A stretch of DNA of 48,890 nucleotides from Tychonema sp. LEGE 07203. GTDB taxonomy: Bacteria; Cyanobacteriota; Cyanobacteriia; Cyanobacteriales; Microcoleaceae. Positions 17,396 to 26,170 of the stretch are shown one piece after another; position 1 is the stretch's first letter; the number at the start of each line of letters is the position of its first letter. The notes under the pieces were generated by a model. That model was not told the DNA's origin. It searched no databases and saw nothing but the letters and a program-made list of their open reading frames with translations. The translations under genes and the position numbers were made by a program. The stretch lies in the NCBI RefSeq assembly GCF_015207285.1, contig NZ_JADEXD010000030.1:1-48890 (forward strand), read 5' to 3'.

Positions 17396-17541
17396 CCTTT
17401 AATTATAAATCATCACGGGGTATAGTAGTTAGGCAGACCATTACGCTCAAAGCTCAACGATAAAGGGCACACAATTATGTTGCGTCACAGGGTGGAATTC
17501 ACAGCACAAGTTTTGATGCTTGGCAATAGGAGATTAATAAA

Positions 17542-19227
17542 ATGACACAAGCTCAGCAGATGCCACTATTCCCACCGCGCAGCGTTACTGAGTTAGTGGA
17601 TGATGTAGAAAAGTTAACTCAAGAAATTCAGGATTTGTATTGTAGCGATGAAATTCCCTGGGTTTTAGGCGTATCTTTTGGAAAGGATTCGAGTGCAGTA
17701 TTGCAGTTAATATGGAATGCGATCGCAGCACTCCCACTGGAAAAACGCACAAAAATAATTCATTTAATTACCACAGATACACTGGTTGAAAATCCGATAA
17801 TTGCTACCTGGGTTCGCAATTGCATTAAACAGGTTAAGTTAGCAGCTAACCAACAAAAAATGCCTGTTGAACCCCATCTGCTTCATCCTTCCGTTCAAGA
17901 AACATTCTGGGTATGCTTAATTGGGAAAGGTTATCCAGCACCTCGAAATGGATTTCGGTGGTGTACCGATCGCATGAAAATTCAACCTGTTAACGATTTT
18001 ATCCGTGAAATGGTTAGATCCCACGGTGAAACTATTGTTGTCTTAGGTACTCGAAAGGCTGAAAGCAGCCAACGCGCTGCAACAATGAAAAAGCATGAAG
18101 CAGGTAGAGTGCGCGATCGTTTGAGCCCTAATTCTCGTTTAATTAACTCTCTAATTTATACGCCTGTGGAAGACTGGCGGGATGATGAAGTTTGGCTTTA
18201 TCTAATGCAGTATCCTAACCCTTGGGGAGGGGACAATAAAGATTTGTTTACTATGTATCGCGGTGCGACAGCAGATAACGAATGTCCTTTAGTTGTCGAT
18301 ACTTCTACGCCTAGTTGTGGAGATTCTCGATTTGGCTGCTGGGTTTGTACAATGGTAGACCAAGATAAGTCTATGCACGCAATGATTTTGAATGATGAAG
18401 AGAAAGAATGGATGCAGCCTCTTCTCGATATTCGCAACGAATTAGATATAAAAGACGATCGCCCAAAAAGAGACTTCCGCCGCATCTACGGTAGAGTAGA
18501 ACTGTTTGAACGCAACATGGGCGACGACACAACCTCCGTCGAACCCATCCCCGGCCCGTACACCAAATTCTGGCGGGAACACTGGCTGAGACGAGTCTTA
18601 GAAGCACAAACTCAAATCCGCAAAACCGCACCGGAAGAAATGCGCGACATCACCTTAATTACCCCGGAAGAACTTAGCGAAATTCGCCGAATTTGGCTGG
18701 AACAAAAACACGAATTTGACGACTCTTTGCCCCGCATTTACGAAGAAGTTACGGGCGAACCTTTTGCAGATTCCCGTCCCGCCGCCGAAAGAAAACTCCT
18801 CGGTAGCGACGAATGGACTGCCATCGCAGAAATTTGCAGCGAGGACAAAATGCACCTGGAATTGATGGCAAAACTCCTCGACACAGAACGCCAATACTAC
18901 ACAAAACCCCGCCGTACAGGCATTTACGCGGATTTGGACAAGTGTTTTGAAACCAGTTCGCGATCGCAGGATGAAGCTATTGGTAACGCCCACTACCAAC
19001 GCAACTTAAAAACAGCGGTGGAAGCTGTTAAAGCAAATCCGATTGAGAACATTCAGCAAGTTAAAGATGCGATCGCCAAAACCAACGCTTCTGCCAAAAA
19101 TGATACGGCCGATATTGCCAAACTCAAACAAGAACTCGAAAGCAACAGCAGTGAAGGCAGGCAATTGTCTTGGGCGGATATTAAATATTCAACCCCAAAT
19201 TCAGCAGGGGAAAATAGCAAAGATTAG
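17542..19227 (+). CDS. dndC: DNA phosphorothioation sulfurtransferase DndC
   Basis: DndC has ATP pyrophosphatase activity and carries the sulfur that replaces a non-bridging oxygen in the DNA backbone. The 561-aa product has the PP-loop SFGKDSSA (45-52), the NGFRWCTDRMK segment near 136-146 and VLGTRKAESSQRA (168-180), as in PAPS-reductase relatives. C248, C259, C266 and C269 (CPLVVDTSTPSCG, then GCWVCT) are positioned as the [4Fe-4S] ligands. A Glu/Lys-rich tail (about 490-561) is extra relative to compact homologues. ATG at 17542 has AGGAG 9 bases upstream. dndB is divergent, and dndD follows after 160 bases. No dndA is visible, so a genomic cysteine desulfurase such as IscS probably supplies the sulfur. 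Confidence 0.95.
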   Translation: MTQAQQMPLFPPRSVTELVDDVEKLTQEIQDLYCSDEIPWVLGVSFGKDSSAVLQLIWNAIAALPLEKRTKIIHLITTDTLVENPIIATWVRNCIKQVKLAANQQKMPVEPHLLHPSVQETFWVCLIGKGYPAPRNGFRWCTDRMKIQPVNDFIREMVRSHGETIVVLGTRKAESSQRAATMKKHEAGRVRDRLSPNSRLINSLIYTPVEDWRDDEVWLYLMQYPNPWGGDNKDLFTMYRGATADNECPLVVDTSTPSCGDSRFGCWVCTMVDQDKSMHAMILNDEEKEWMQPLLDIRNELDIKDDRPKRDFRRIYGRVELFERNMGDDTTSVEPIPGPYTKFWREHWLRRVLEAQTQIRKTAPEEMRDITLITPEELSEIRRIWLEQKHEFDDSLPRIYEEVTGEPFADSRPAAERKLLGSDEWTAIAEICSEDKMHLELMAKLLDTERQYYTKPRRTGIYADLDKCFETSSRSQDEAIGNAHYQRNLKTAVEAVKANPIENIQQVKDAIAKTNASAKNDTADIAKLKQELESNSSEGRQLSWADIKYSTPNSAGENSKD

Positions 19228-19231
19228 ATCG

Positions 19232-19290
19232 AATAATGTCGATCGGGCGATCGGGCTTATCCGTAAGGTCAAATAATGTCGATCGGGCTT
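19232..19290. repeat. Direct repeats of a GTCGATCGGGC motif before dndD
   Basis: AATAATGTCGATCGGGC occurs at about 19232-19248 and again at about 19273-19289 in the 160-base dndC-dndD spacer. It is separated by the related GCGATCGGGCTTATCCG. These are small GATCG-rich repeats; any effect on dndD expression is unknown. Confidence 0.6.
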
Positions 19291-19387
19291 ACCCGCAGTC
19301 CGCCGGGGATTTCAAGCCCTGTCGGACTCTCCGAATGTCGGACAAATCGATCGCGCTTACAAACACTCATCCATCTCAACATCTACA

Positions 19388-21385
19388 ATGCAATTCCTCG
19401 AACTCGTCCTCAAAAACTTCGGCCCCTATTCAGGCATCCAAACCACCAACCTCCGCCCCGAAAAAGACGGAAATCCCTGCCCGGTTATCCTATTTGGTGG
19501 CATGAACGGAGGAGGTAAAACCACCTTACTCGACGCAATTCGCCTGGCTCTTTACGGTAGTAGAGCCCAATGTTCCACCAGAGGCAATCTCAGCTACAGC
19601 GACTTCATCAATCAATGCGTCAACCGCCACACTCCCCCCTTAGAAGAAACCCGCGTCGAACTAACCTTTGAACAAGTCCAAGACGATAAATTAACTCAAT
19701 TCAAAATAGTTAGGTATTGGAAAAAATCCGACATCAAAGACACCTTGAGTATTCTGATTTACAGCGAAATAGTTAACGATTGGTGGTCGGACAAAGCAAT
19801 TACTAACACCTGGGACGAATACATCGAAACCCTTTTACCAGTCGGAATATCCAATTTATTTTTGTTTGACGGCGAACAAGTAAAAGAACTCGCAGAACTC
19901 GAAACACCGCCGGAGTTTGTGATCGGGGCGATTAAATCTTTGTTGGGTTTAGAATTAGCAGAACGCCTCGCGGTCGATTTAGAAATATTAGCCGGCCGCA
20001 AGCGCAAAGAAATTGCCGGCAAAAAAGACTTGGCAGCTTTAGAAAAAATTGAACAAACGTTTCAAAAGATTACTGCTGAAACCGACTTAGCTAAGGAAAA
20101 ATTAGCCAGCTTAAAAAACGAATTAGAAAAAGCTGAAAAACACCAGCAACAAGCATCAGAGAAATTCATTTATCAAGGCGGGAAAATTGCCGCCGCTCGC
20201 AGTCAACTAGAAAGACAGCTAAACGACTACACAACTCAGGCAGAAAACAGCCGCCAATCCTTGATAGAATTGGCATCCAACACCCTACCGCTAGCCCTAA
20301 TTTCGCCCTTGCTAACCGCAGCAAAAACTCAAGCAGAAACCGAAGCCGCCCAGCAGCAAGCAAAGATTGCCCAAAATGTTATCAAACAAAGAAGCGATCG
20401 CCTCCTCAAATACATCGCCGAAATCTCATTAAACCCCCAACAGCTAGACAAAATACAAGACTTCATCCGCCAAGAAAACCAAGAACTCGAACAGCAAGCA
20501 GCCACAGACACCGCGCCCTGGATGAACGCCGACAACAACAGCATCCAGCAACTAGAAAACCTGCTGGGCTACCAAATCCCAAGCCAGCAAAATCTAGCCG
20601 CCCAACAAATAGAAGAAATTAAAAACATCGAAACAGAAATCGACTTCACAGACAGACAACTCGCCGCCGCTGCTTCCCCCGAAGCCTACGAAAAACTAGA
20701 ATCTGAGGTCAGGAAAACCCAAAAAGCAGTCGCAATCGCAGCCGCAGCCTGCGAGTCAGCCAACAGCCGCATCGCGGAATTAAACAAAGAATTAGAGAAA
20801 ACCCAGAAAGAACTAGAAAGCTACAGCAGCGAATATCTCACAGTTAGAAACAGCCAACACGTCATCAATTCGATCGCCAAAGCCCAAAACACTCTCAAAC
20901 TTTTTAAAGAAAAACTCACCCTCAAAAAACTCAACAAACTCGAAGTAGAAATCACCGACTGTTTCCGCTACCTGCTGCACAAAACCGACCTGGTACACAG
21001 AGTGGCAATAGATACCGAAACTTTCAGCCTTTCTATTTACGATCCAGAAGGCAAACCGGTACCCAAACACCGACTTTCTGCCGGTGAAAAACAACTGCTG
21101 GCGATCGCATTTTTGTGGGGATTGGCCAGAGTATCCGGGAGACAGTTACCAGTTGCGATCGACACACCCCTCGGCCGCCTCGACTCCTCCCACAGAAACA
21201 ACCTAGTCGAACGATATTTTCCCTCAGCCAGCCACCAAGTCATCCTGCTTTCCACCGACACCGAAATTAGAAAAACAGAATACGATAAACTGCGAGAATT
21301 AGGGGCGATCGCCCACAGCTACCTCCTGAAATATGACCCCGCCAAACACCAAACTACAGTCGAACCGGGCTATTTCTGGGAATAA
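19388..21385 (+). CDS. dndD: DNA phosphorothioation ATPase DndD (SMC-like)
   Basis: DndD is an SMC/RecN-type ATPase thought to open or nick DNA for sulfur incorporation. The 665-aa product has Walker A GGMNGGGKTT (37-46), a long coiled-coil region (about 210-520) rich in Glu, Lys and Gln, the ABC signature LSAGEKQLLA (563-572), and Walker B LPVAIDTP (587-594). The GRLDSSHRNNL segment follows the D-loop. ATG at 19388 gives the family N-terminus MQFLELVLKNFGPYSG. It follows dndC by 160 bases. A strong hairpin (21407-21439) and a GxxExxY cassette then separate it from dndE, which is unusual for this operon. Confidence 0.95.
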   Translation: MQFLELVLKNFGPYSGIQTTNLRPEKDGNPCPVILFGGMNGGGKTTLLDAIRLALYGSRAQCSTRGNLSYSDFINQCVNRHTPPLEETRVELTFEQVQDDKLTQFKIVRYWKKSDIKDTLSILIYSEIVNDWWSDKAITNTWDEYIETLLPVGISNLFLFDGEQVKELAELETPPEFVIGAIKSLLGLELAERLAVDLEILAGRKRKEIAGKKDLAALEKIEQTFQKITAETDLAKEKLASLKNELEKAEKHQQQASEKFIYQGGKIAAARSQLERQLNDYTTQAENSRQSLIELASNTLPLALISPLLTAAKTQAETEAAQQQAKIAQNVIKQRSDRLLKYIAEISLNPQQLDKIQDFIRQENQELEQQAATDTAPWMNADNNSIQQLENLLGYQIPSQQNLAAQQIEEIKNIETEIDFTDRQLAAAASPEAYEKLESEVRKTQKAVAIAAAACESANSRIAELNKELEKTQKELESYSSEYLTVRNSQHVINSIAKAQNTLKLFKEKLTLKKLNKLEVEITDCFRYLLHKTDLVHRVAIDTETFSLSIYDPEGKPVPKHRLSAGEKQLLAIAFLWGLARVSGRQLPVAIDTPLGRLDSSHRNNLVERYFPSASHQVILLSTDTEIRKTEYDKLRELGAIAHSYLLKYDPAKHQTTVEPGYFWE

Positions 21386-21406
21386 AAATTCGCCCTAAAA
21401 AAATTG

Positions 21407-21439
21407 CCGCAACCCCTTGACTTTTCCCTGGGGTTGCGG
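21407..21439. terminator. Hairpin after dndD, probable terminator
   Basis: Perfect 10-bp arms CCGCAACCCC (21407-21416) and GGGGTTGCGG (21430-21439) with a 13-nt loop, 21 bases after the dndD stop. No clean T-run follows. If it works, dndE would not be on the dndCD transcript. Confidence 0.55.
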
Positions 21440-21453
21440 TACTATTCGTAATA

Positions 21454-21498
21454 TAATGGGATGGTTGCAAAACTTTTATTTTTGCAATTATCCCATTA
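21454..21498. repeat. Imperfect 45-base palindrome
   Basis: TAATGGGAT at 21454 and ATCCCATTA at 21490 enclose an inner TTGCAAAA / TTTTTGCAA stem. It is a second hairpin between dndD and the GxxExxY cassette, possibly a miniature mobile element. Confidence 0.6.
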
Positions 21499-21604
21499 TT
21501 AAGGATAAATCCTACTACAATTACAATACCAAAAAAAAACCGTTTAATCAATCCCCGCCGTGTAAAAAAATGTTAATCAACTGCCGGTGATTGTAGATGA
21601 TGAT

Positions 21605-22174
21605 TTTTGTTACCGCAGATGAGGGCTGATGTACGCGGATGAACGCAGATTTGATTTTTGGAACCGCAGATGATTGCAAAGATGATGATTTTTGGAACCG
21701 CAGATGAGGGCTGATGAACACGGATGAACGCAGATTGGAACTTAATGAGATTACGGAAAAAATTATTGGGTGTGCTTTTAAGGTTGGAAATAACTTGGGT
21801 TACGGATTTTTAGAGAAAGTTTATGAGAATGCTTTGGTTTATGAACTTCGCAAAACAGGAATGTTGATTGAACCTCAGTTTACTGTTTATGTGCATTATG
21901 AAGATATAATCGTTGGGAAATTTGTGCCGGATCTTTTAGTGGAAAGATCCGTGCTTGTAGAACTCAAAGCTATCAAATCTCTCGGTGAAAGAGAAACAGC
22001 GCAGTGTCTCAATGTCATAAAAGCTACCAAGATAACTGTCTGCTTGCTAATCAATTTCGGCAACCCCAAAGTAGAAATTAAACGAATAGTTCACAATTTC
22101 TAAACCGCAGATACAATCTTATGTTACAATCTGCGTTAATCTGCGTTAATCTGCCTTCATCTGCGGTAACAAAA
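21605..22174. mobile_element. GxxExxY gene cassette flanked by inverted CCGCAGATG repeats
   Basis: TTTTGTTACCGCAGATGA at 21605-21622 recurs as its exact complement at 22157-22174 (18 of 18), and the match continues imperfectly inward through GGC and the GCAGATT-rich stretch. A further direct copy lies at about 21690-21735. The 570-base unit encloses only the GxxExxY gene and splits dndD from dndE. The CCGCAGATG repeat family recurs near 23625-23665, 40730-40830 and 44255. Calling it a mobile cassette is inference; no target duplication was established. Confidence 0.55.
21714..22103 (+). CDS. GxxExxY protein
   Basis: GxxExxY proteins are small proteins with a PD-(D/E)XK-like core, common in cyanobacteria and other bacteria, and of unknown function. 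The 129-aa product has the naming motif GFLEKVY (about 36-42), then DLLVERSVLVELKAIKSL with a nuclease-like D...ExK arrangement, and the LLINFGNPKVEIKRIV end. Its first codons lie inside a copy of the CCGCAGATG/GAACGCAGAT repeat, so the repeat supplies the N-terminus MNTDERRLE. The gene sits between dndD and dndE and is flanked by inverted repeats, so it looks like an insertion rather than a Dnd component. Confidence 0.85.
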   Translation: MNTDERRLELNEITEKIIGCAFKVGNNLGYGFLEKVYENALVYELRKTGMLIEPQFTVYVHYEDIIVGKFVPDLLVERSVLVELKAIKSLGERETAQCLNVIKATKITVCLLINFGNPKVEIKRIVHNF

Positions 22175-22184
22175 TTCTCAACTC

Positions 22185-22586
22185 ATGGAACCACCAGTCG
22201 ATCGCATCCTTTTATCTCAAACAGCCAAAGACCAACTTTCAAAACTCAAACGATCGACTAAAATCGATCGGTGGAACGTGCTGTGCAGGTGGGGGTTTTG
22301 CCGATCGCTCGCCGAGCCCAGCATACCATCCCCAGTGCCAATTAAGAGCGACAGCAACGTCGAACTAAGCTGGGATGTTTTTGGCGGCGACATGGCGGAT
22401 ATCCTGATAATTGCCCTCAAGCAGCGGTGTCACCAAGATAATTTGGGTACGGAAAAGGAAACTTTAGCTAAACAATTTCGCCTGCACTTGCACCGAGGGA
22501 TTGGCTATTTAGCGGGCGATCCTAATATTAAGAAAATTGAAGATATAATGGCGATCGCTTTGTCGCCTGAGAAATTAAGAAATTAA
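22185..22586 (+). CDS. dndE: DNA phosphorothioation protein DndE
   Basis: DndE is a small helical protein reported to bind nicked double-stranded DNA in the phosphorothioation complex. The 133-aa product has the family features: ILLSQTAKDQLSKLKRSTKI near the start, NVLCRWGFCRSLAEP (about 28-42), WDVFGGDMADILIIALKQR, and HLHRGIGYLAGD near the end. ATG at 22185 lies 11 bases after the inverted repeat of the GxxExxY cassette. It is separated from dndD by about 800 bases with two hairpins, so its expression must be arranged differently from the usual tight operon. The domain looks complete. Confidence 0.9.
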   Translation: MEPPVDRILLSQTAKDQLSKLKRSTKIDRWNVLCRWGFCRSLAEPSIPSPVPIKSDSNVELSWDVFGGDMADILIIALKQRCHQDNLGTEKETLAKQFRLHLHRGIGYLAGDPNIKKIEDIMAIALSPEKLRN

Positions 22587-22776
22587 CTCTCTGTTGACTG
22601 TTGGCTAATGTTATTGGTTATATCAATTCCGGTTGAATCGGAATGATTTAACCTTTTTAGTACCCAGAGAACACAGAGGAAGAGAAGAGAGAGATGAATA
22701 CAGGACTTTGATATTATTAGCAGCCCCAAACAAGTAACCAATAACCAATAACCAATAACCAGTAACAAATAATTTC

Positions 22777-23586
22777 TTACTTCGGTAAAAGCGGGAAAAA
22801 ATGCCCTACTGGCCCTTGACCTGCCCCAATATCTAAAGCATATTTCAGAGCATCGGTAACATAATTTTTAGACAGTTGCACGGCTGTAAACAAATCTTTA
22901 CCTAATGCTAAATTAGCGGCGATCGCAGCACTCAATGTGCAACCAGTCCCGTGGGTATTTTCAGTCTCAACATTCTCAGTTTTCAACACTTCTAACTGCA
23001 TACCGTCAAACCAAACGTCAATCCCGCGCAAATCTCCCGGCATCCCGCCGCCTTTGACTAAAACGGCTTTCGCGCCTTTGCGATAAATCTCTTGCGCCGC
23101 CGCCCGCATATCCTCTAGAGACAAAATCTCTAAACCGCTCAAAATCTGGGCCTCAAAACGATTTGGAGTCACCGCAGCAGCTAGCGGAATTAAAACATCT
23201 CGCAAAAAGGCGATCGCCCCATCGTCAATGAGTCGATCGCCCCCGCGCGAAACCATCACCGGATCGACAACCAAATTCCCCAAATTCAAAATCTCCACCT
23301 GCCTCGCCACCGCCCCCATAATTTCCCGACTCAGCAGCATTCCAGTCTTCACCGCATCCACTCCAATATCTCCAACCACCGCATCAATTTGAGCCGCCAC
23401 TGCCTCCGCAGGCAAAGCATCAACCCGCGTCACCCCCAAGGTATTTTGAGCCGTTACGCAAGTCAAAGCACTCGTACCGTGGACGCAGTGAAACGCAAAA
23501 GTCCGCAAATCCGCCTGAATCCCCGCGCCGCCACCGCTATCAGATCCAGCCACAGTCAAAGCCACAGGAATCCTCGATTTCACCAT
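22777..23586 (-). CDS. thiD: Hydroxymethylpyrimidine/phosphomethylpyrimidine kinase ThiD
   Basis: ThiD phosphorylates HMP and then HMP-phosphate to make the pyrimidine half of thiamine. The ribokinase-like fold shows GSDSGGGAGIQADLRTF near the N-terminus, VDPVMVSRGGDRL, LVKGGG and the anion-hole motif HGTGCTLSAAIAANLA near the end. I place the start at ATG 23586 (269 aa). An ATG 18 codons upstream (23640) would add residues encoded by the CCGCGTTCAT repeat, which is not protein-like. A GGTGG sequence precedes 23586. No thiamine riboswitch was recognised upstream. It is divergent from the metallo-hydrolase gene. Confidence 0.93.
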   Translation of the reverse strand: MVKSRIPVALTVAGSDSGGGAGIQADLRTFAFHCVHGTSALTCVTAQNTLGVTRVDALPAEAVAAQIDAVVGDIGVDAVKTGMLLSREIMGAVARQVEILNLGNLVVDPVMVSRGGDRLIDDGAIAFLRDVLIPLAAAVTPNRFEAQILSGLEILSLEDMRAAAQEIYRKGAKAVLVKGGGMPGDLRGIDVWFDGMQLEVLKTENVETENTHGTGCTLSAAIAANLALGKDLFTAVQLSKNYVTDALKYALDIGAGQGPVGHFFPLLPK

Positions 23587-23717
23587 CTTTTTTCCACCAG
23601 AGATCGACACAAACACAGATCCCATCTTATCCGCGTTCATCCGCGTTCATCCGCCCCATCTGCGGTTGCAAAATTAGCTATGATTAAACCAATTGTAAAG
23701 AATTATTGCCAACAACA

Positions 23718-24482
23718 GTGAAACTCACCCGCATTGACCTCAACTCTTGGATCTTCCAAATTGCCGACAAAACTATTCTCGTCGATCCCTGGCTAGTCGA
23801 TCCCCTGGTATTTTACGGTCAACCCTGGCTGTTCACCGCCTACCACAACACGCCCGTCGCCTTTACGCCACAAACATTACCGCCGATCGACCTTATCCTC
23901 ATTTCCCAAGGCTTAGACGACCACTGCCACAAACCTACCCTCCAACAGCTCGATCGGGCAACTCCCGCCATCGCCTCACCCACCGCCGCCAAAGTCCTCA
24001 GCAGTTTGGGCTACACCCATATCACATCTTTGGCAAATTGGCAAGAATTTAATTTTCAAGAAAAGTTACAAATTACCGCCGTACCCGGAGCCGAAATCCA
24101 GCCGGGACAGGAAGAAAACGGGTATTTGTTAAAAGATTTAAGCAGCGGCGAAACACTCTATTACGAACCGCACTTACCGCCATTAGACAAAGTTAAACAG
24201 AAAATCGACACCGTAGACGTGGCCGTTACCCCCGTCGTCGGTCAAATCTTCCCCTTGCTCGGACAAATCATTATCGGTCCAAAAGAAGCCCTCAACCTCG
24301 CCCAAACCTTGAAACCCAAGTATTTCTTGCCTACAACGATGGGAGATATTAAAGCTACAGGTATTTTACCGATGTTCGTGCGGTCGATCGGCAGCCTCCC
24401 CGAATTTCGCGATTTGCTCGCAAAATCCGGACTTGCCACCCAACTCCTCGAACCCGAACCCGGACAAACCCTAGAGATTTGA
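23718..24482 (+). CDS. Metallo-beta-lactamase-fold hydrolase (UlaG-like)
   Basis: The product has a compact metallo-beta-lactamase-type fold with the start KLTRIDLNSWIFQIADKTILVDPWLVD. The metal site appears as ISQGLDDHCHKPTL, a variant of the HxHxDH motif with the first His missing, then AVPGAEIQPG and TTMGDIKAT. Relatives are found across cyanobacteria and plants, and the substrate is unknown. I prefer GTG at 23718 (254 aa) because it begins directly at MKLTRIDL; a TTG 12 bases upstream is possible. It lies between thiD (divergent) and ftsZ (convergent) and has no functional link to either that I can see. Confidence 0.75.
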   Translation: MKLTRIDLNSWIFQIADKTILVDPWLVDPLVFYGQPWLFTAYHNTPVAFTPQTLPPIDLILISQGLDDHCHKPTLQQLDRATPAIASPTAAKVLSSLGYTHITSLANWQEFNFQEKLQITAVPGAEIQPGQEENGYLLKDLSSGETLYYEPHLPPLDKVKQKIDTVDVAVTPVVGQIFPLLGQIIIGPKEALNLAQTLKPKYFLPTTMGDIKATGILPMFVRSIGSLPEFRDLLAKSGLATQLLEPEPGQTLEI

Positions 24483-24519
24483 GATTTTTCAGATTGGAGA
24501 TTTTAGATTCAATCTCAAA

Positions 24520-25791
24520 TCATTTCGGCGGGCGACGGTTACGCAAAAACTCAGGAATATCTAATCCCAAATCTTGCGGTTTAATTTTCGTATCCTGCGT
24601 CTGTTGAGCGGGAGTCACAGGCACTGTTGCAGCCCGCCAAGGAGCATTAACATTTTGAGTCCGCCCCGGAGCCGGAGGAGGCGGAACTTCTCCCGAAAAA
24701 CCCGTAGCGATCACAGTAATCTTAATTTCTCCCTGAAGCCGCTCGTCAATCACCGCTCCAAAAATAATATTCGCATTCGGATCGACCACTTCGTAAATCG
24801 TCTCAGCCGCTGCATTCACTTCGTGCAGCGTCATGTCAGTACCGCCAGTAATGTTGAACACCACACCTCTAGCGCCCTCAATAGACGAAGCTTCCAGCAG
24901 CGGCGAAGAAATAGCCTGCATCGCAGCCTCCCTAGCCCGCGACTTGCCAGAACCCACGCCGATGCCCATCAGCGCCGAACCCGCATCCGCCATTACAGCC
25001 CGCACGTCGGCAAAGTCAACGTTCACCAAACCGGGAATCGTAATAATGTCAGAAATACCTTGAACCCCTTGGCGCAGGATATCGTCAGCAACTCGAAAAG
25101 CTTCTTGCACCGGCATTTGTTCCGAAATCACCGACAGCAGCTTGTCGTTAGGAATCACGATCAATGTATCCACCCTGGTTTGCAAAGCCGCAATCCCTTC
25201 CTCGGCTTGGCTGGTGCGCCGCCGTCCCTCAAACGTAAAAGGCCGCGTGACTATGCCCACAGTCAACGCGCCCATTTCCTTAGCTACTTCAGCGACAATC
25301 GGAGCCGCACCCGTACCCGTACCGCCGCCCATGCCGGCTGTGATAAACACCAAATCCGCGTGATTCAAAGCATTAGCAACTTCGTCGCGAGATTCTTCGG
25401 CTGCTTTTTGTCCGATCGCCGGATTGCCTCCAGCACCCAAACCGCGCGTCAGCTTCTGTCCGACTTGCAAGCGTTTCGGAGCATTTGACAGCACCAGGGC
25501 TTGGGAATCTGTATTCACGCACCAAAACTCGACCCCAGAAATCTCGCTAGCAATCATCCGGTTAACGGCGTTGCCACCACCCCCGCCGACACCAATTACT
25601 TTGATTCTCGCGGCACTGCTGGGCATTATGTCTTTGGGATTCACCATAGGATCGATATCAATACTATCTACATTTACATAACCAGACTTGCGTCTAAAGG
25701 GATTGGCGGAATCGAGAGCCACCGGAAAATTTTTTACTTCTTCCGAAGGGGGACTGTCTTGGTCAGACCCCTGTCTATTATTAAGCTTCAT
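24520..25791 (-). CDS. ftsZ: Cell division protein FtsZ
   Basis: FtsZ is the tubulin-like GTPase that forms the division ring. The product has a variable N-terminal extension (about 1-60, typical of cyanobacteria) and [17 protein letters not shown]. The tubulin signature [12 protein letters not shown], the T7 loop NVDFADVR and the conserved C-terminal peptide [13 protein letters not shown] follow. I choose ATG 25791 (423 aa). A further 18 codons upstream to 25845 are open but unlike the family. ftsQ lies upstream on the same strand, a common pair, but 379 bases and a strong palindrome separate them, so ftsZ probably has its own promoter. Confidence 0.97.
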   Translation of the reverse strand: MKLNNRQGSDQDSPPSEEVKNFPVALDSANPFRRKSGYVNVDSIDIDPMVNPKDIMPSSAARIKVIGVGGGGGNAVNRMIASEISGVEFWCVNTDSQALVLSNAPKRLQVGQKLTRGLGAGGNPAIGQKAAEESRDEVANALNHADLVFITAGMGGGTGTGAAPIVAEVAKEMGALTVGIVTRPFTFEGRRRTSQAEEGIAALQTRVDTLIVIPNDKLLSVISEQMPVQEAFRVADDILRQGVQGISDIITIPGLVNVDFADVRAVMADAGSALMGIGVGSGKSRAREAAMQAISSPLLEASSIEGARGVVFNITGGTDMTLHEVNAAAETIYEVVDPNANIIFGAVIDERLQGEIKITVIATGFSGEVPPPPAPGRTQNVNAPWRAATVPVTPAQQTQDTKIKPQDLGLDIPEFLRNRRPPK

Positions 25792-26170
25792 TAGAGTCGG
25801 GGATAGTAGATTACAGCTTTTTAACTTAACTAAACGCCAATTCACATCAACTATAGGCTAAAGTTGCCGAAAAACTAACACAGTTCGATGCTCAATGTTA
25901 GCAATCTCGGATTTTGCGGAGTGTCGATCGCCCACACATCTCCCCTACCCCCTTCGGGCACTCGTGCCTTCGGCATTTGTACGGCGAAGCAGAAGGAGAA
26001 AAAATCGATAATAGCCCGAGACGGCACTGTAGGGAAAAAAAATTCTGAATTTTTTTTCCCTACAGTGGCCATATCAAACAACTGTCCCTATGTCAAGCCC
26101 TGCGGCTCGACCGCCAGCAGTAAAAATTCTGCCGGCTGACAGATACCTTCTACTTTCTGTTGGCAGAGAA
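25792..26170. other. Spacer between ftsQ and ftsZ
   Basis: No gene is seen. It holds a CTTCGGGCACTCGTGCCTTCGGCA palindromic patch (about 25971-25974 onward, arms TTCGGGCAC and GTGCCTTCG-like), a purine-rich stretch, and the long palindrome at 26025-26067. The ftsZ promoter is expected here on the minus strand. Confidence 0.5.
26025..26067. terminator. Perfect 21-bp inverted repeat between ftsQ and ftsZ
   Basis: Two perfectly complementary 21-base arms surround one base. The left arm begins CACTGTAGGG and continues in eight A; the right arm is its complement, ending CCCTACAGTG. Read on the minus strand after ftsQ it gives a strong stem with T-rich sides, so a terminator or mRNA-end stabiliser is plausible. 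The same GTAGGG ends suggest a repeat-element origin. Confidence 0.6.

Noticed and set aside
23587..23717. A thiamine riboswitch upstream of thiD
   Set aside because: The conserved CTGAGA and other TPP-aptamer elements were not seen; the spacer holds a GCGTTCATCC repeat.
24574..25488. A 304-codon frame on the strand opposite ftsZ
   Set aside because: It is rich in Arg, His and Ser and mirrors the ftsZ coding frame; FtsZ is certain here.
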